DNA from: Chloroflexota bacterium
GTDB lineage: Bacteria > Chloroflexota > Dehalococcoidia > Lucifugimonadales > UBA3495
NCBI GenBank assembly: GCA_022562335.1
Contig: JADFPM010000089.1
Location: 1-9,388, forward strand
Length of the DNA stretch: 9,388 nucleotides
Direction of reading: 5' to 3'
Shown: positions 1 to 5,850 of the stretch, one piece after another
Position numbering within the stretch: the stretch's first letter is position 1
Layout: each line of letters starts with the position of its first letter
Program-made: the position numbers and the translations under genes
The notes under the pieces: generated by a model
What the model saw: only the letters and a program-made list of their open reading frames with translations
Database searches by the model: none
Told to the model about the DNA's origin: nothing

Positions 1-87
1 AGATCATGGGTACTTCTCCTACGTGATACACAGAATGCCGCGCCTAGCGAAAAATCAAGCAGTGTGGCGGCTAAAGCCTATTTCCGC

Positions 88-807
88 TTATATCCCCGGC
101 TCCGTATCGCGGATACCGGCGCCGGCCCGGCGTTGGCTCAGCCCCCGGCGCTGCCTCGCCACCGTCTTTAGAAAGGCCCCAGCCTGTAACATGACCACCA
201 TCGCTGTCAGGACCGCGAAAGGAAGCTGAAACCAGTTGGGCTCGGGGACCGTTCGATGATATGAGGTCGTGAAGTGGATGTACAGGAAATAGGCGGTATG
301 CAGGACAACCATGTAGAAGATGGAATAGGCCGCGTAATGCAGAAATTTCCAGGAACCTGCCCCCAACGCCCGGGTCGCCCAATCCGCGGAAGTCGCCATC
401 AAGGGCAGCGCGATCAGGACGGCCAGGAGTCCCAAGATGTTGGCCATTCCGAACCCCGACTCAAGCCTGACGACGCGGTCTATCGCCGGGATGTATTGGT
501 ATCCCATAAATATCGAAAAGTCCCACAGCACCCACCCGTCCAGAATGATGATCGTGTGTACGATGGCGAAAACGCCGAACCAGATGCCCAACTCCCGGCG
601 GTAGGGCAGAAGAACGCCGGCCCGTGGCAGGAACCTGGCCACCGGACCCAGCGCCAGGGTCAGGTAAAGGAGGATCAAGCTTCCGTCTCCAACGGCGCGC
701 CAGAAACGCATCTCAGCGGTCCAATCGGGACGGCTAAGCCAAAACAGATATATCAGAAGCGCCCCAATGAGGCCTACAGTGAGGTGTCTGCGAATGAGTT
801 CGCCCAT
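88..807 (-). CDS. Ferric reductase-like transmembrane cytochrome b protein (YedZ/MsrQ-like)
   Basis: This 239-residue protein is almost entirely membrane helices, at about residues 9-25, 42-60, 73-90, 122-140, 153-175 and 195-213, the six-helix layout of the ferric-reductase-like transmembrane domain. Histidines suited to ligating b-type heme lie inside helices: H84 in helix 3, H157 and H170 in helix 5. A YRRELG segment precedes helix 3, as in YedZ/MsrQ and related proteins. The family passes electrons across the cytoplasmic membrane; MsrQ serves the periplasmic methionine sulfoxide reductase MsrP. No MsrP-like molybdoprotein or flavin/NAD domain is seen here, so the partner and physiological role are unknown. 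The ATG start has an AAGGG ribosome binding site 7 bases upstream (815-819). The C-terminal tail (after about 215) is Arg-rich and probably cytoplasmic. The fold assignment is good; the specific function is not settled. Confidence 0.85.
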   Translation of the reverse strand: MGELIRRHLTVGLIGALLIYLFWLSRPDWTAEMRFWRAVGDGSLILLYLTLALGPVARFLPRAGVLLPYRRELGIWFGVFAIVHTIIILDGWVLWDFSIFMGYQYIPAIDRVVRLESGFGMANILGLLAVLIALPLMATSADWATRALGAGSWKFLHYAAYSIFYMVVLHTAYFLYIHFTTSYHRTVPEPNWFQLPFAVLTAMVVMLQAGAFLKTVARQRRGLSQRRAGAGIRDTEPGI

Positions 808-1014
808 GGCATTGCCCTTATCGCCAAAGATCTCTGGAATTCTCGCTGCCCGCGATATTCACTCGTGCTGGCCCGATCCATGGGGCCTCTGTGACCCGTA
901 GGATGGAAAGACGGCGAAAAAATGTGCCGGTGCAATACCTTGGAGTGGGGAGTCGCAAGCCGGTCCGAAGCGCTGCCGTGATTCTTAGAGTTAAAGCGCC
1001 CTAAATCAACGGTT

Positions 1015-1221
1015 TTACCCCTTTATGTCTTTACGTGCTCCCAACCAGTGCCCTGCGAAAAACAACAGCATTAGTATGGCAGCCACCAAGGTTTCCCCGG
1101 CATGCCGGCTTCCCGCGTCGTCCAGCAGATGTTGAATGTGCATCCCGCTCCCCACCGCAAATACCAGTGATATGACGCCCAGGGGCAAACTAAATCTTTG
1201 TAACACGCTGGTTTGATTCAC
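1015..1221 (-). CDS. Small two-helix membrane protein, unknown function
   Basis: A 68-residue open frame with a GTG start and a textbook GAGGAG ribosome binding site (1231-1236, 9-base spacer), which is the main reason to accept it as real. Two hydrophobic segments, about residues 11-28 and 44-62, are separated by a polar loop (HIQHLLDDAGSRHAGET), giving a helical hairpin; the C-terminus is basic (ARKDIKG). The loop holds three histidines, which could bind metal or heme, but no family motif is recognised. It lies about 200 bases upstream of the cytochrome b-type gene on the same strand, so the two might be co-transcribed and function together; that is inference only. Confidence 0.6.
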   Translation of the reverse strand: MNQTSVLQRFSLPLGVISLVFAVGSGMHIQHLLDDAGSRHAGETLVAAILMLLFFAGHWLGARKDIKG

Positions 1222-1490
1222 GTGACGATTCTCCTCAGATTGTTTCGAAGCACCGGCCAGGGTCTATCCCCAGAGAGTATCCCAAGTCCCGCGTTCCGAT
1301 CCTTATTACGATGAACCCTGTCTGGGAGATTGCCCCTCTTTAGGCCTTTGGATCTTCATGGTTTCTTTTATCACCCGCTCTTTTTGACCGGGCCATCTCA
1401 TTGCCGTTTTCAACCCAGTGGAAGATTATAAAGGTTAAGGCGCAGGCATGGCAGCGTTGAACCGAAATCCCTGGAGTGTTACACTCACGC
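1222..1490. other. Non-coding divergent intergenic region
   Basis: This stretch separates the minus-strand small membrane protein gene from the start of the plus-strand rdhA-like transcript. I see no convincing gene: the open frames crossing it lack ribosome binding sites and protein-like composition. It holds the ribosome binding site of the minus-strand gene (1231-1236) and, at its right end, the promoter annotated separately. A weaker promoter-like pair, TTGCCG (1401-1406) and GATTAT (1424-1429), is also present but is not good enough to call. Confidence 0.5.
1457..1485 (+). promoter_or_regulatory. Sigma-70-type promoter of the rdhA-like operon
   Basis: TTGAAC (1457-1462) and TACACT (1480-1485) are separated by exactly 17 bases, and a TG one base before the -10 box (1477-1478) makes it an extended -10 promoter. 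Transcription would begin near 1491-1493, giving a leader of about 190 bases before the first gene. The assignment rests on consensus match and spacing only. Confidence 0.6.
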
Positions 1491-1551
1491 CCACTGGTAT
1501 ATTTTTCACAGTTCAGGCTCCCTCAGTTTTTTGTGAACACCGTTCCAGTGG
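1491..1551 (+). promoter_or_regulatory. Possible antiterminator pairing in the rdhA-like leader RNA
   Basis: CCACTGG (1491-1497), right at the predicted 5' end of the transcript, is perfectly complementary to CCAGTGG (1545-1551). Nested inside is a second inverted repeat, TTCACA (1505-1510) with TGTGAA (1532-1537). CCAGTGG is also the 5' arm of the terminator hairpin at 1544-1569, so the two structures exclude each other. No start codon or peptide lies between 1491 and 1545, so if this is a switch it would be driven by a ligand, protein or RNA and not by a leader peptide. If transcription starts at A1493 the outer helix shortens to 5 pairs. Confidence 0.4.
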
Positions 1552-1569
1552 TTTCCCCGCTGGGTTTTT
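1544..1569 (+). terminator. Intrinsic terminator inside the rdhA-like leader
   Basis: A stem of seven pairs plus one flanking G.U (1545-1551 with 1557-1563, T1544 with G1564), loop TTTCC, is followed at once by TTTTT (1565-1569). It sits about 50-75 bases into the predicted transcript and 115 bases before the first start codon. It therefore cannot end an upstream plus-strand gene, since there is none, and is best read as an attenuator. Confidence 0.5.
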
Positions 1570-1683
1570 GATCAGCCGTGTAGCAGGTGGCCCAAGCTCT
1601 CCCGACATGGCCCGCCGGCCTGCCGCCCCAAATTTGGACCCAGACCATTCTGCCGTATTTTATGACTCCTCAGGAGGTTGACC

Positions 1684-3084
1684 TTGGCAATAAAAGACGG
1701 ACTGAGACCCGCGGCCGCCGAGACACCTGAACCGGACCTGGACTCAAACGGCTCATCCAAGCAAGGTAAAAACATTCCGGCCCCCTATTTCGGGCGCACC
1801 GCCCGGGTGGTGGCGGATTGGGAATCGGTGGACGCATCGGAGACACCTCACGAGAAGAACAAGCGGGGTGAACTGGGCAAACCACTCTTCAACTGGTACT
1901 TCAACCGCACCGGCCCCGACGCTCTAACCCGCATCGCCTTTCCCATGTCGTCGGCCGACCGCCGGAACACCCTGCAAAACGCCGTTGCCCGCAGCACCAA
2001 GGGAACGGTGAATTCCCAGTTGCCCCAGGCCGTTGAATCGTCAAGCCCCGAGGCCTTGTCCCTCCACATCAAAAAAGTTGCCGAACACTTTGGCGCCAAC
2101 GTGATTGGCATCGCTTCGGTCCATCCTTCCATGCTTTACAGCGGCGACCGTTACCCCGAAGACGGCACCGGCTCCGACGGCCGCCCCAGGGGCGAAGGCA
2201 CCCCCGAGGCCATGGCTGAGAAATATCCCTACGCCATATGCCTCTCCACGGCCTGGGACTACAATATGATCCAGGCCCACCGCCATCACATCGGCGACCA
2301 TGCCTACCACTTTAGCCAGGCGCGCCTGGCCCTGGTGTACGCCAACGTGGCGGCGTATATCCGCGAGATGGGCTATGAAGCGATTCAAAACCGCGTCCAG
2401 CCCATGCCCACCGCCCTGGCGGCGGGGGTTGGAGAGTTGGGCCGCAACGGTATGCTCATCACGGAAAAATACGGGGCCCGCATCCATCTCGGCGACCCCA
2501 TCCTGACCAACATGCCCCTGGTTGCGGACAAACCCATCGACATCGGCGTCGATGATTTCTGCAAGGTTTGCCGGAAGTGCGCCACGACCTGCCCCACCAA
2601 CAGCATCTCCATGGAAGACAAGGTGGTGCACAACGGGGTTGAGAAGTACAAGATCAACTGGGAGCAGTGCTACCGGCTGCGCGCCTACGTCAGCGAATTC
2701 TGGGAGACGTGCCTCACCTGCGTGACGGTTTGTCCCTACACCAAACCCAGGGCCTGGTGGCACGATCTGGCGGTGCAAACCTTAATAAAGACGCCGCTGT
2801 CCCTACGCTGGCTGACGGTCAGGGGATTGAAATTCCTGGATGACACCTTCTGGGGCACCGTGCCCAAAAAACGGGTCAAGTGGGTGGGCTACGATTCGGG
2901 CATCATACCGGTAAAGAAGAAGCAGAACGCCGCCGCCGACGGCAAAGCCGGCTCTGGTTCCAACGGGCACGGAGAATTGCCCGATCCTAAAAGCAAAGTC
3001 GGCTATTACTACCCGCTGAAAGAAAATACCCGCCGGTTCGAGATCATGAAGGAGCGGGAAGAGAAGGCCGCGCGGTCGAAATAA
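1684..3084 (+). CDS. Reductive dehalogenase-like cobamide/[4Fe-4S] protein (RdhA family, no Tat signal)
   Basis: This 466-residue protein has the RdhA layout: a cobamide-binding nitroreductase-like region (about residues 110-285) followed by two ferredoxin clusters. The clusters are CxxCxxCxxxCP at C293, C296, C299 and C303, then C329 with CxxCxxxCP at C343, C346 and C350, both in the order found in RdhA and in the related QueG. The segment GDPILTNMPLVADKPID before the first cluster is typical of RdhA. Y193 (WDYNMIQ) is a candidate for the catalytic tyrosine. Respiratory RdhA proteins carry an N-terminal twin-arginine signal; none is present, so this one is probably cytoplasmic and non-respiratory. 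No RdhB membrane anchor is nearby. The TTG at 1684 is preferred over the in-frame TTG at 1678 because AGGAGG (1672-1677) lies 6 bases before the former and abuts the latter. The substrate is unknown; with a ring-cleavage dioxygenase downstream, a substituted aromatic is plausible. Confidence 0.8.
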   Translation: MAIKDGLRPAAAETPEPDLDSNGSSKQGKNIPAPYFGRTARVVADWESVDASETPHEKNKRGELGKPLFNWYFNRTGPDALTRIAFPMSSADRRNTLQNAVARSTKGTVNSQLPQAVESSSPEALSLHIKKVAEHFGANVIGIASVHPSMLYSGDRYPEDGTGSDGRPRGEGTPEAMAEKYPYAICLSTAWDYNMIQAHRHHIGDHAYHFSQARLALVYANVAAYIREMGYEAIQNRVQPMPTALAAGVGELGRNGMLITEKYGARIHLGDPILTNMPLVADKPIDIGVDDFCKVCRKCATTCPTNSISMEDKVVHNGVEKYKINWEQCYRLRAYVSEFWETCLTCVTVCPYTKPRAWWHDLAVQTLIKTPLSLRWLTVRGLKFLDDTFWGTVPKKRVKWVGYDSGIIPVKKKQNAAADGKAGSGSNGHGELPDPKSKVGYYYPLKENTRRFEIMKEREEKAARSK

Positions 3085-3123
3085 CCACGGTCGGGCGCAC
3101 CTGCCGGCCCGCGTTCAATAGCA

Positions 3124-3810
3124 ATGGTACTTTCTAGAATATTCAAGAGGCGCAAACCGGACCCTCTGTGGGACCATTTCATCAATGCGCCGCCGGCCGA
3201 CCCCAAAAACGACCTGACGCCCTCCCTGCGGGACGCGCCCGACGGGACGGTGTTTCCCACCAAGAGCAACAACTCGGACCCTGCCGAAACCGCCTCCGCC
3301 GTCATGGCCCTGGCCCGCTGGTGGGGCGCCGATCTGGTGGGTATCGTGGCTCTGGAGCCGGGGTCCGATCTGGCCAAGCCGGCGCTGCACGACGCTCCGG
3401 AAGGTCCTCCGGAAGGTCCACCGGAAGGCCCTCGGGAAGAATCTCCGGAAGGGTCTCCCCAAGAACAAGCGACGGGCAGAGATGCCCAGCCCTTCCTCTT
3501 CGGTATCGTCTGCGCCATATTTTCCGACTATGATCCGGCGGTAGCCCCTGGCCTGGGAGGCCAGCAGGCGGTGCAAAAAGGCGCGGTGGTCAACCACTAC
3601 CTGGGCGCCTACATTCGTGAATTGGGCTTCCGGGCCACCAACTCGCAAGCGGATTCACTGCCGCTGGCGGAGGCCGCTGGTCTAGGCCGGATGGATGCAA
3701 ATGGAAAATTCATCACTGTGAATAAGGCTGGAAAAAAGGCCGCCCACGTCCACCTTTCCGGCGTGGTGTTGACGGACCTGCCGTTGGTGTCCAGCGGCGA
3801 GTCTGCCTGA
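3124..3810 (+). CDS. RdhA-like cobamide-binding-domain paralogue without iron-sulfur clusters
   Basis: A 228-residue protein whose two halves align by eye with the cobamide-binding region of the preceding gene product. RWWGADLVGIVALEP matches EHFGANVIGIASVHP; NHYLGAYIRELGFRA matches YANVAAYIREMGYEA; and SGVVLTDLPLVSS matches LGDPILTNMPLVAD. It stops just where RdhA proteins begin their cysteine clusters and has a single cysteine (C130), so it cannot carry [4Fe-4S] clusters. Between the halves, residues about 91-112 form a low-complexity E-G-P-P linker encoded by a 12-base tandem repeat. It starts 39 bases after the previous stop with no clear ribosome binding site, suggesting translational coupling. 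It may be a partner subunit that forms a shared cobamide or substrate pocket with the full-length protein, or a degenerate duplicate; the intact reading frame favours a working protein. Family membership is fairly sure, role unknown. Confidence 0.7.
   Translation: MVLSRIFKRRKPDPLWDHFINAPPADPKNDLTPSLRDAPDGTVFPTKSNNSDPAETASAVMALARWWGADLVGIVALEPGSDLAKPALHDAPEGPPEGPPEGPREESPEGSPQEQATGRDAQPFLFGIVCAIFSDYDPAVAPGLGGQQAVQKGAVVNHYLGAYIRELGFRATNSQADSLPLAEAAGLGRMDANGKFITVNKAGKKAAHVHLSGVVLTDLPLVSSGESA
3399..3458 (+). repeat. Five tandem 12-base units inside the RdhA-like paralogue
   Basis: Units start at 3399, 3411, 3423, 3435 and 3447, all beginning GGAAG; the first two are GGAAGGTCCTCC and GGAAGGTCCACC, later ones drift. 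The period is a multiple of three, so the frame is kept and the repeat encodes an acidic, proline-rich linker (EGPP EGPP EGPR EESP EGSP). Confidence 0.8.
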
Positions 3811-3874
3811 ATCCGGAGCCAAGACCAAGGCCGATCTCCGATGCCAACAGCACCAATGAGCGCAAAATAAGAAA

Positions 3875-4540
3875 ATGACCTCCCAGTTTTCCACATATGT
3901 GATAGCCGAGCCGTGTGTTGGCGTAAAGGACGCTACCTGCCTAGAGGTGTGTCCCGTCGATTGCATCGAATCCGCCGACGATGAGAACCAATACTTCGTC
4001 GACCCTGCGATCTGCATCGCGTGCGAACAGTGCAAGCTGGTCTGCCCCGTGGAAGCCATCTGGCTGGACGTGGATGTCCCCAGCCACTTTCGCACCTATA
4101 TCGAGAAGAACGCCGATTTTTATCGTAAAACCAAGGGAGTGCCGATGCCAGTTCCCATAGAAAAGGCCTTGACCATGATTCAGGCCGGCCATTCCAAGGC
4201 CTTGGAAATGGATATCGCGGTCAGCGTCGCCGTGGTGGACGAAGGGGGCCGGCTGGTCGCCTTTGGCCGCATGGACCGGGCCCGGCCCATGAGCGTGGAT
4301 ATCGCCGTGAATAAAGCCTACACATCGGCTTCCTTTCAGGTGCCCACCACCCAGCTTCAGGCCCAGTCGGGCCAAAGCTGGTTCCAGAGCATGATCGTTT
4401 CGACCCAGGGAAAGATCATGGCCGCGGGCGGAGGCCTGCCGGTATTGGACTCTCCCAATATCATCGGCGCCGTTGGAGTCAGCGGTGGCACCGAAGAACA
4501 GGACCAGGAATGCGCCCGGGCGGCGTTGGCAGCATATTGA
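3875..4540 (+). CDS. 7Fe-type ferredoxin fused to HbpS/GlcG (DUF336) domain
   Basis: This 221-residue protein combines two known domains. Residues 1-65 match the seven-iron ferredoxin (FdxA) pattern. C14, C22 and C57 are placed for a [3Fe-4S] cluster, C26, C47, C50 and C53 for a [4Fe-4S] cluster, and C30 corresponds to the extra free cysteine of that family. Residues about 92-221 match the HbpS/GlcG family, with DIAVNKAYTSASF, the glycine-rich AAGGGLPV, and IIGAVGVSGGTEEQDQECARAAL near the C-terminus. HbpS binds heme in Streptomyces; many GlcG-like proteins are found beside catabolic genes without a known job. A short linker (residues 66-91) joins them in one uninterrupted frame. Lying between the RdhA-like genes and the dioxygenase, it is a natural candidate electron donor to the cobamide enzyme, with the GlcG part perhaps sensing or binding heme or substrate. 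The ribosome binding site is weak (AAGAAA just before ATG). Confidence 0.85.
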   Translation: MTSQFSTYVIAEPCVGVKDATCLEVCPVDCIESADDENQYFVDPAICIACEQCKLVCPVEAIWLDVDVPSHFRTYIEKNADFYRKTKGVPMPVPIEKALTMIQAGHSKALEMDIAVSVAVVDEGGRLVAFGRMDRARPMSVDIAVNKAYTSASFQVPTTQLQAQSGQSWFQSMIVSTQGKIMAAGGGLPVLDSPNIIGAVGVSGGTEEQDQECARAALAAY

Positions 4541-4615
4541 CCGCAACTTATCGCCGAATCGAGTTAAGGGCAGTATCCATAACCGCCCATCATTCGATAT
4601 GAGAGGTGGATAGCC

Positions 4616-5587
4616 ATGGCCGAGATTCTAGGAATCGGTTGCTCCCACGCCCCCATGATCTTGAACCCACCGGAAGAGTGGGGCAATATGCGGAAAAGCA
4701 TCTACTCCCGCATTCCCGGTTACCAAGCGCCTCCCTCCATGATCGAAGAGCTGGCCGATGACAATGGTCTGGTCCACGACAGACAAAACCAGCAGAAGAT
4801 AGTGGACGCCTTCAAGGTTCTGCGGGATAAGCTTCACGCTTGGAAGCCCGATGTGGTCATAATCGTCGGCGACGACCAGGCCGAGAACTTCAAACGGGAC
4901 AACCTGCCCACCTTTTGCTTCTACACCGGCTCCGAGGTCGCGGGTTATCCCTTCCACCGGACACTGGGCAAGATCAATATCTGGGACGCCCCGCAGGATG
5001 CCAAATATTCCTGGAAGTGCGACAGCTCATTCGCTCAAGACCTGGTGGCCTTCACCATCCGCGAAGGGTTCGACATGGCATCTTCCACCGAGCTCAAAGG
5101 ATGGGATTTCGGGTTGCCCCATGCCCACATAAACCCGCTGACATTCCTGGACCCCCATGGGGAACTCACCATATTGCCCCTGTTCGTGAATTGTTACGGC
5201 GAGGAAGCGGGAGAAGGCTATCCGCCCCGGCCCACCGCCCGCCGGTGCTACGATCTGGGCCAGGCCATCCGCCGGTTCCTGGACACCCGCAGTGAACGGG
5301 TGGCCATCATCGCGTCGTCCAGTTGGTCCCACAGCTTCCTCACCCATAAATTCAATTGCTCGAAGTTCGATGAGGATTTCGACCAGCGAAACCTGGAGCT
5401 ATTGAAGAATGGGAAAGGCAGCCAGATCGCCGATCTCACTCCCGAGGAGATCCAGCAATCGGGCGACCATGAGTTCTTGAACTGGCTGGTGCCCCTGGGA
5501 GTCCTGGGCGACCGGCCTGCGGAGATCGTGGAGACGCTCAACGAACAGTCCCAGATCTCATTCAAGGTGTTCGCCATCTGGGAGTGA
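4616..5587 (+). CDS. Class III extradiol ring-cleavage dioxygenase (LigB superfamily)
   Basis: A 323-residue protein with the hallmarks of the catalytic subunit of LigB-type dioxygenases, which use non-heme Fe(II) to open catecholic rings with O2. The N-terminal CSHAP motif provides H11, and VHDRQ (H54) is the likely second iron-binding histidine. PDVVIIVGDDQAENF (residues 78-92) is the conserved strand motif, H171 in the LPHAHINPL segment and H238 in SWSHS fit the active-site histidines, and E286 in GDHEFLNWL fits the third iron ligand. The length is close to protocatechuate 4,5-dioxygenase beta (about 300). No separate small LigA-type alpha subunit is visible in the window, so it may act alone or with a partner elsewhere. 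The start has a clear GAGAGGTGG ribosome binding site (4601-4609). As the last gene of the operon it suggests an aromatic substrate for the pathway; the exact ring is not determined. Confidence 0.85.
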   Translation: MAEILGIGCSHAPMILNPPEEWGNMRKSIYSRIPGYQAPPSMIEELADDNGLVHDRQNQQKIVDAFKVLRDKLHAWKPDVVIIVGDDQAENFKRDNLPTFCFYTGSEVAGYPFHRTLGKINIWDAPQDAKYSWKCDSSFAQDLVAFTIREGFDMASSTELKGWDFGLPHAHINPLTFLDPHGELTILPLFVNCYGEEAGEGYPPRPTARRCYDLGQAIRRFLDTRSERVAIIASSSWSHSFLTHKFNCSKFDEDFDQRNLELLKNGKGSQIADLTPEEIQQSGDHEFLNWLVPLGVLGDRPAEIVETLNEQSQISFKVFAIWE

Positions 5588-5632
5588 CCGCCGCGGGCCA
5601 CCATCCGCGTGCCGCTAAACGCGGGTTGCCAA

Positions 5633-5664
5633 AAACGCACCAGGTTGTCATGGCTGGGGCGTTT
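5633..5664 (+). terminator. Hairpin after the dioxygenase gene, probable operon terminator
   Basis: AAACGC (5633-5638) pairs with GCGTTT (5659-5664), and inside a single A/G mismatch CCAG (5640-5643) pairs with CTGG (5654-5657), leaving a 10-base loop. The following bases (AAATTCTTCT) are only moderately T-rich, so termination may be partial. It lies 45 bases after the stop codon and before the next promoter, where an operon end is expected. Confidence 0.4.
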
Positions 5665-5677
5665 AAATTCTTCTCCA

Positions 5678-5692
5678 TGGGTCCATGACCCA
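5678..5692. repeat. Short inverted repeat, possible operator
   Basis: TGGGTC and GACCCA (5678-5683 and 5687-5692) are perfect 6-base arms around CAT. The site ends 32 bases before the -35 box of the DAHP synthase leader promoter, a position suited to an activator or repressor, but no regulator is identified. Confidence 0.25.
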
Positions 5693-5724
5693 GGATTCAA
5701 CCAATATTTGCCGGATATCAGGCA

Positions 5725-5752
5725 TTGACTTGCCCACCTAAGGCTGTATTAT
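5725..5752 (+). promoter_or_regulatory. Promoter of the aromatic leader peptide and DAHP synthase
   Basis: TTGACT (5725-5730) and TATTAT (5747-5752) are 16 bases apart, close to sigma-70 consensus. The expected transcription start is about 5759-5761, at or next to the A of the leader ATG at 5761, so the leader peptide would be translated from a leaderless transcript. No ribosome binding site lies before that ATG, which fits. Confidence 0.65.
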
Positions 5753-5760
5753 TGATTGCT

Positions 5761-5850
5761 ATGAACTCATTTCGCTGGCACTTCGGGTATTACCACTATT
5801 TTCCCGGCCCCAGTGCCGCCGGTGTAGGTTTGGTGCCCGAAGTCATCTAA
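5761..5850 (+). CDS. Aromatic-rich leader peptide of the DAHP synthase attenuator
   Basis: A 29-codon frame (ATG to TAA). Its residues 4-14 read FRWHFGYYHYF: three Phe, one Trp and three Tyr in eleven positions, a composition extremely unlikely by chance and typical of attenuation leader peptides such as TrpL and PheL. The gene next downstream makes the first enzyme of aromatic amino acid synthesis. The second half (PGPSAAGVGLVPEVI) is encoded by the RNA that forms the competing helices. All three aromatic residues are represented, suggesting that shortage of any charged Phe, Trp or Tyr tRNA could be sensed. The peptide itself probably has no other function. Confidence is high because promoter, peptide, alternative helices and terminator occur together in the right order. 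Confidence 0.85.
   Translation: MNSFRWHFGYYHYFPGPSAAGVGLVPEVI

Noticed and set aside
274..894. 206-residue plus-strand frame opposite the cytochrome b-type gene
   Set aside because: It is polar and Gln/Arg/Pro-rich with no recognisable domain, and is the antisense shadow of a clear six-helix membrane protein.
1487..1500. GCCCACTGG resembling the conserved GCCACTG of cobalamin riboswitches
   Set aside because: The other conserved cobalamin riboswitch parts, including the B12 box, are absent from the leader, so the resemblance is most likely chance.
1628..1637. Palindrome CCAAATTTGG as an operator
   Set aside because: A single 10-base palindrome well inside the transcribed leader, without a second copy or known regulator, is not enough to call a site.
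1448..1681. 77-residue plus-strand frame upstream of the rdhA-like gene
   Set aside because: It starts before the predicted transcription start, has no ribosome binding site and runs across the leader terminator; the sequence has no protein-like features.
2041..2778. 245-residue minus-strand frame opposite the rdhA-like gene
   Set aside because: Its composition (Val, Gly, His, Ala rich) mirrors the codon bias of the real gene; it has no motif or ribosome binding site.
3841..3870. Nine-codon frame just before the ferredoxin fusion gene
   Set aside because: It has no ribosome binding site and an ordinary composition; short frames of this kind are expected by chance.
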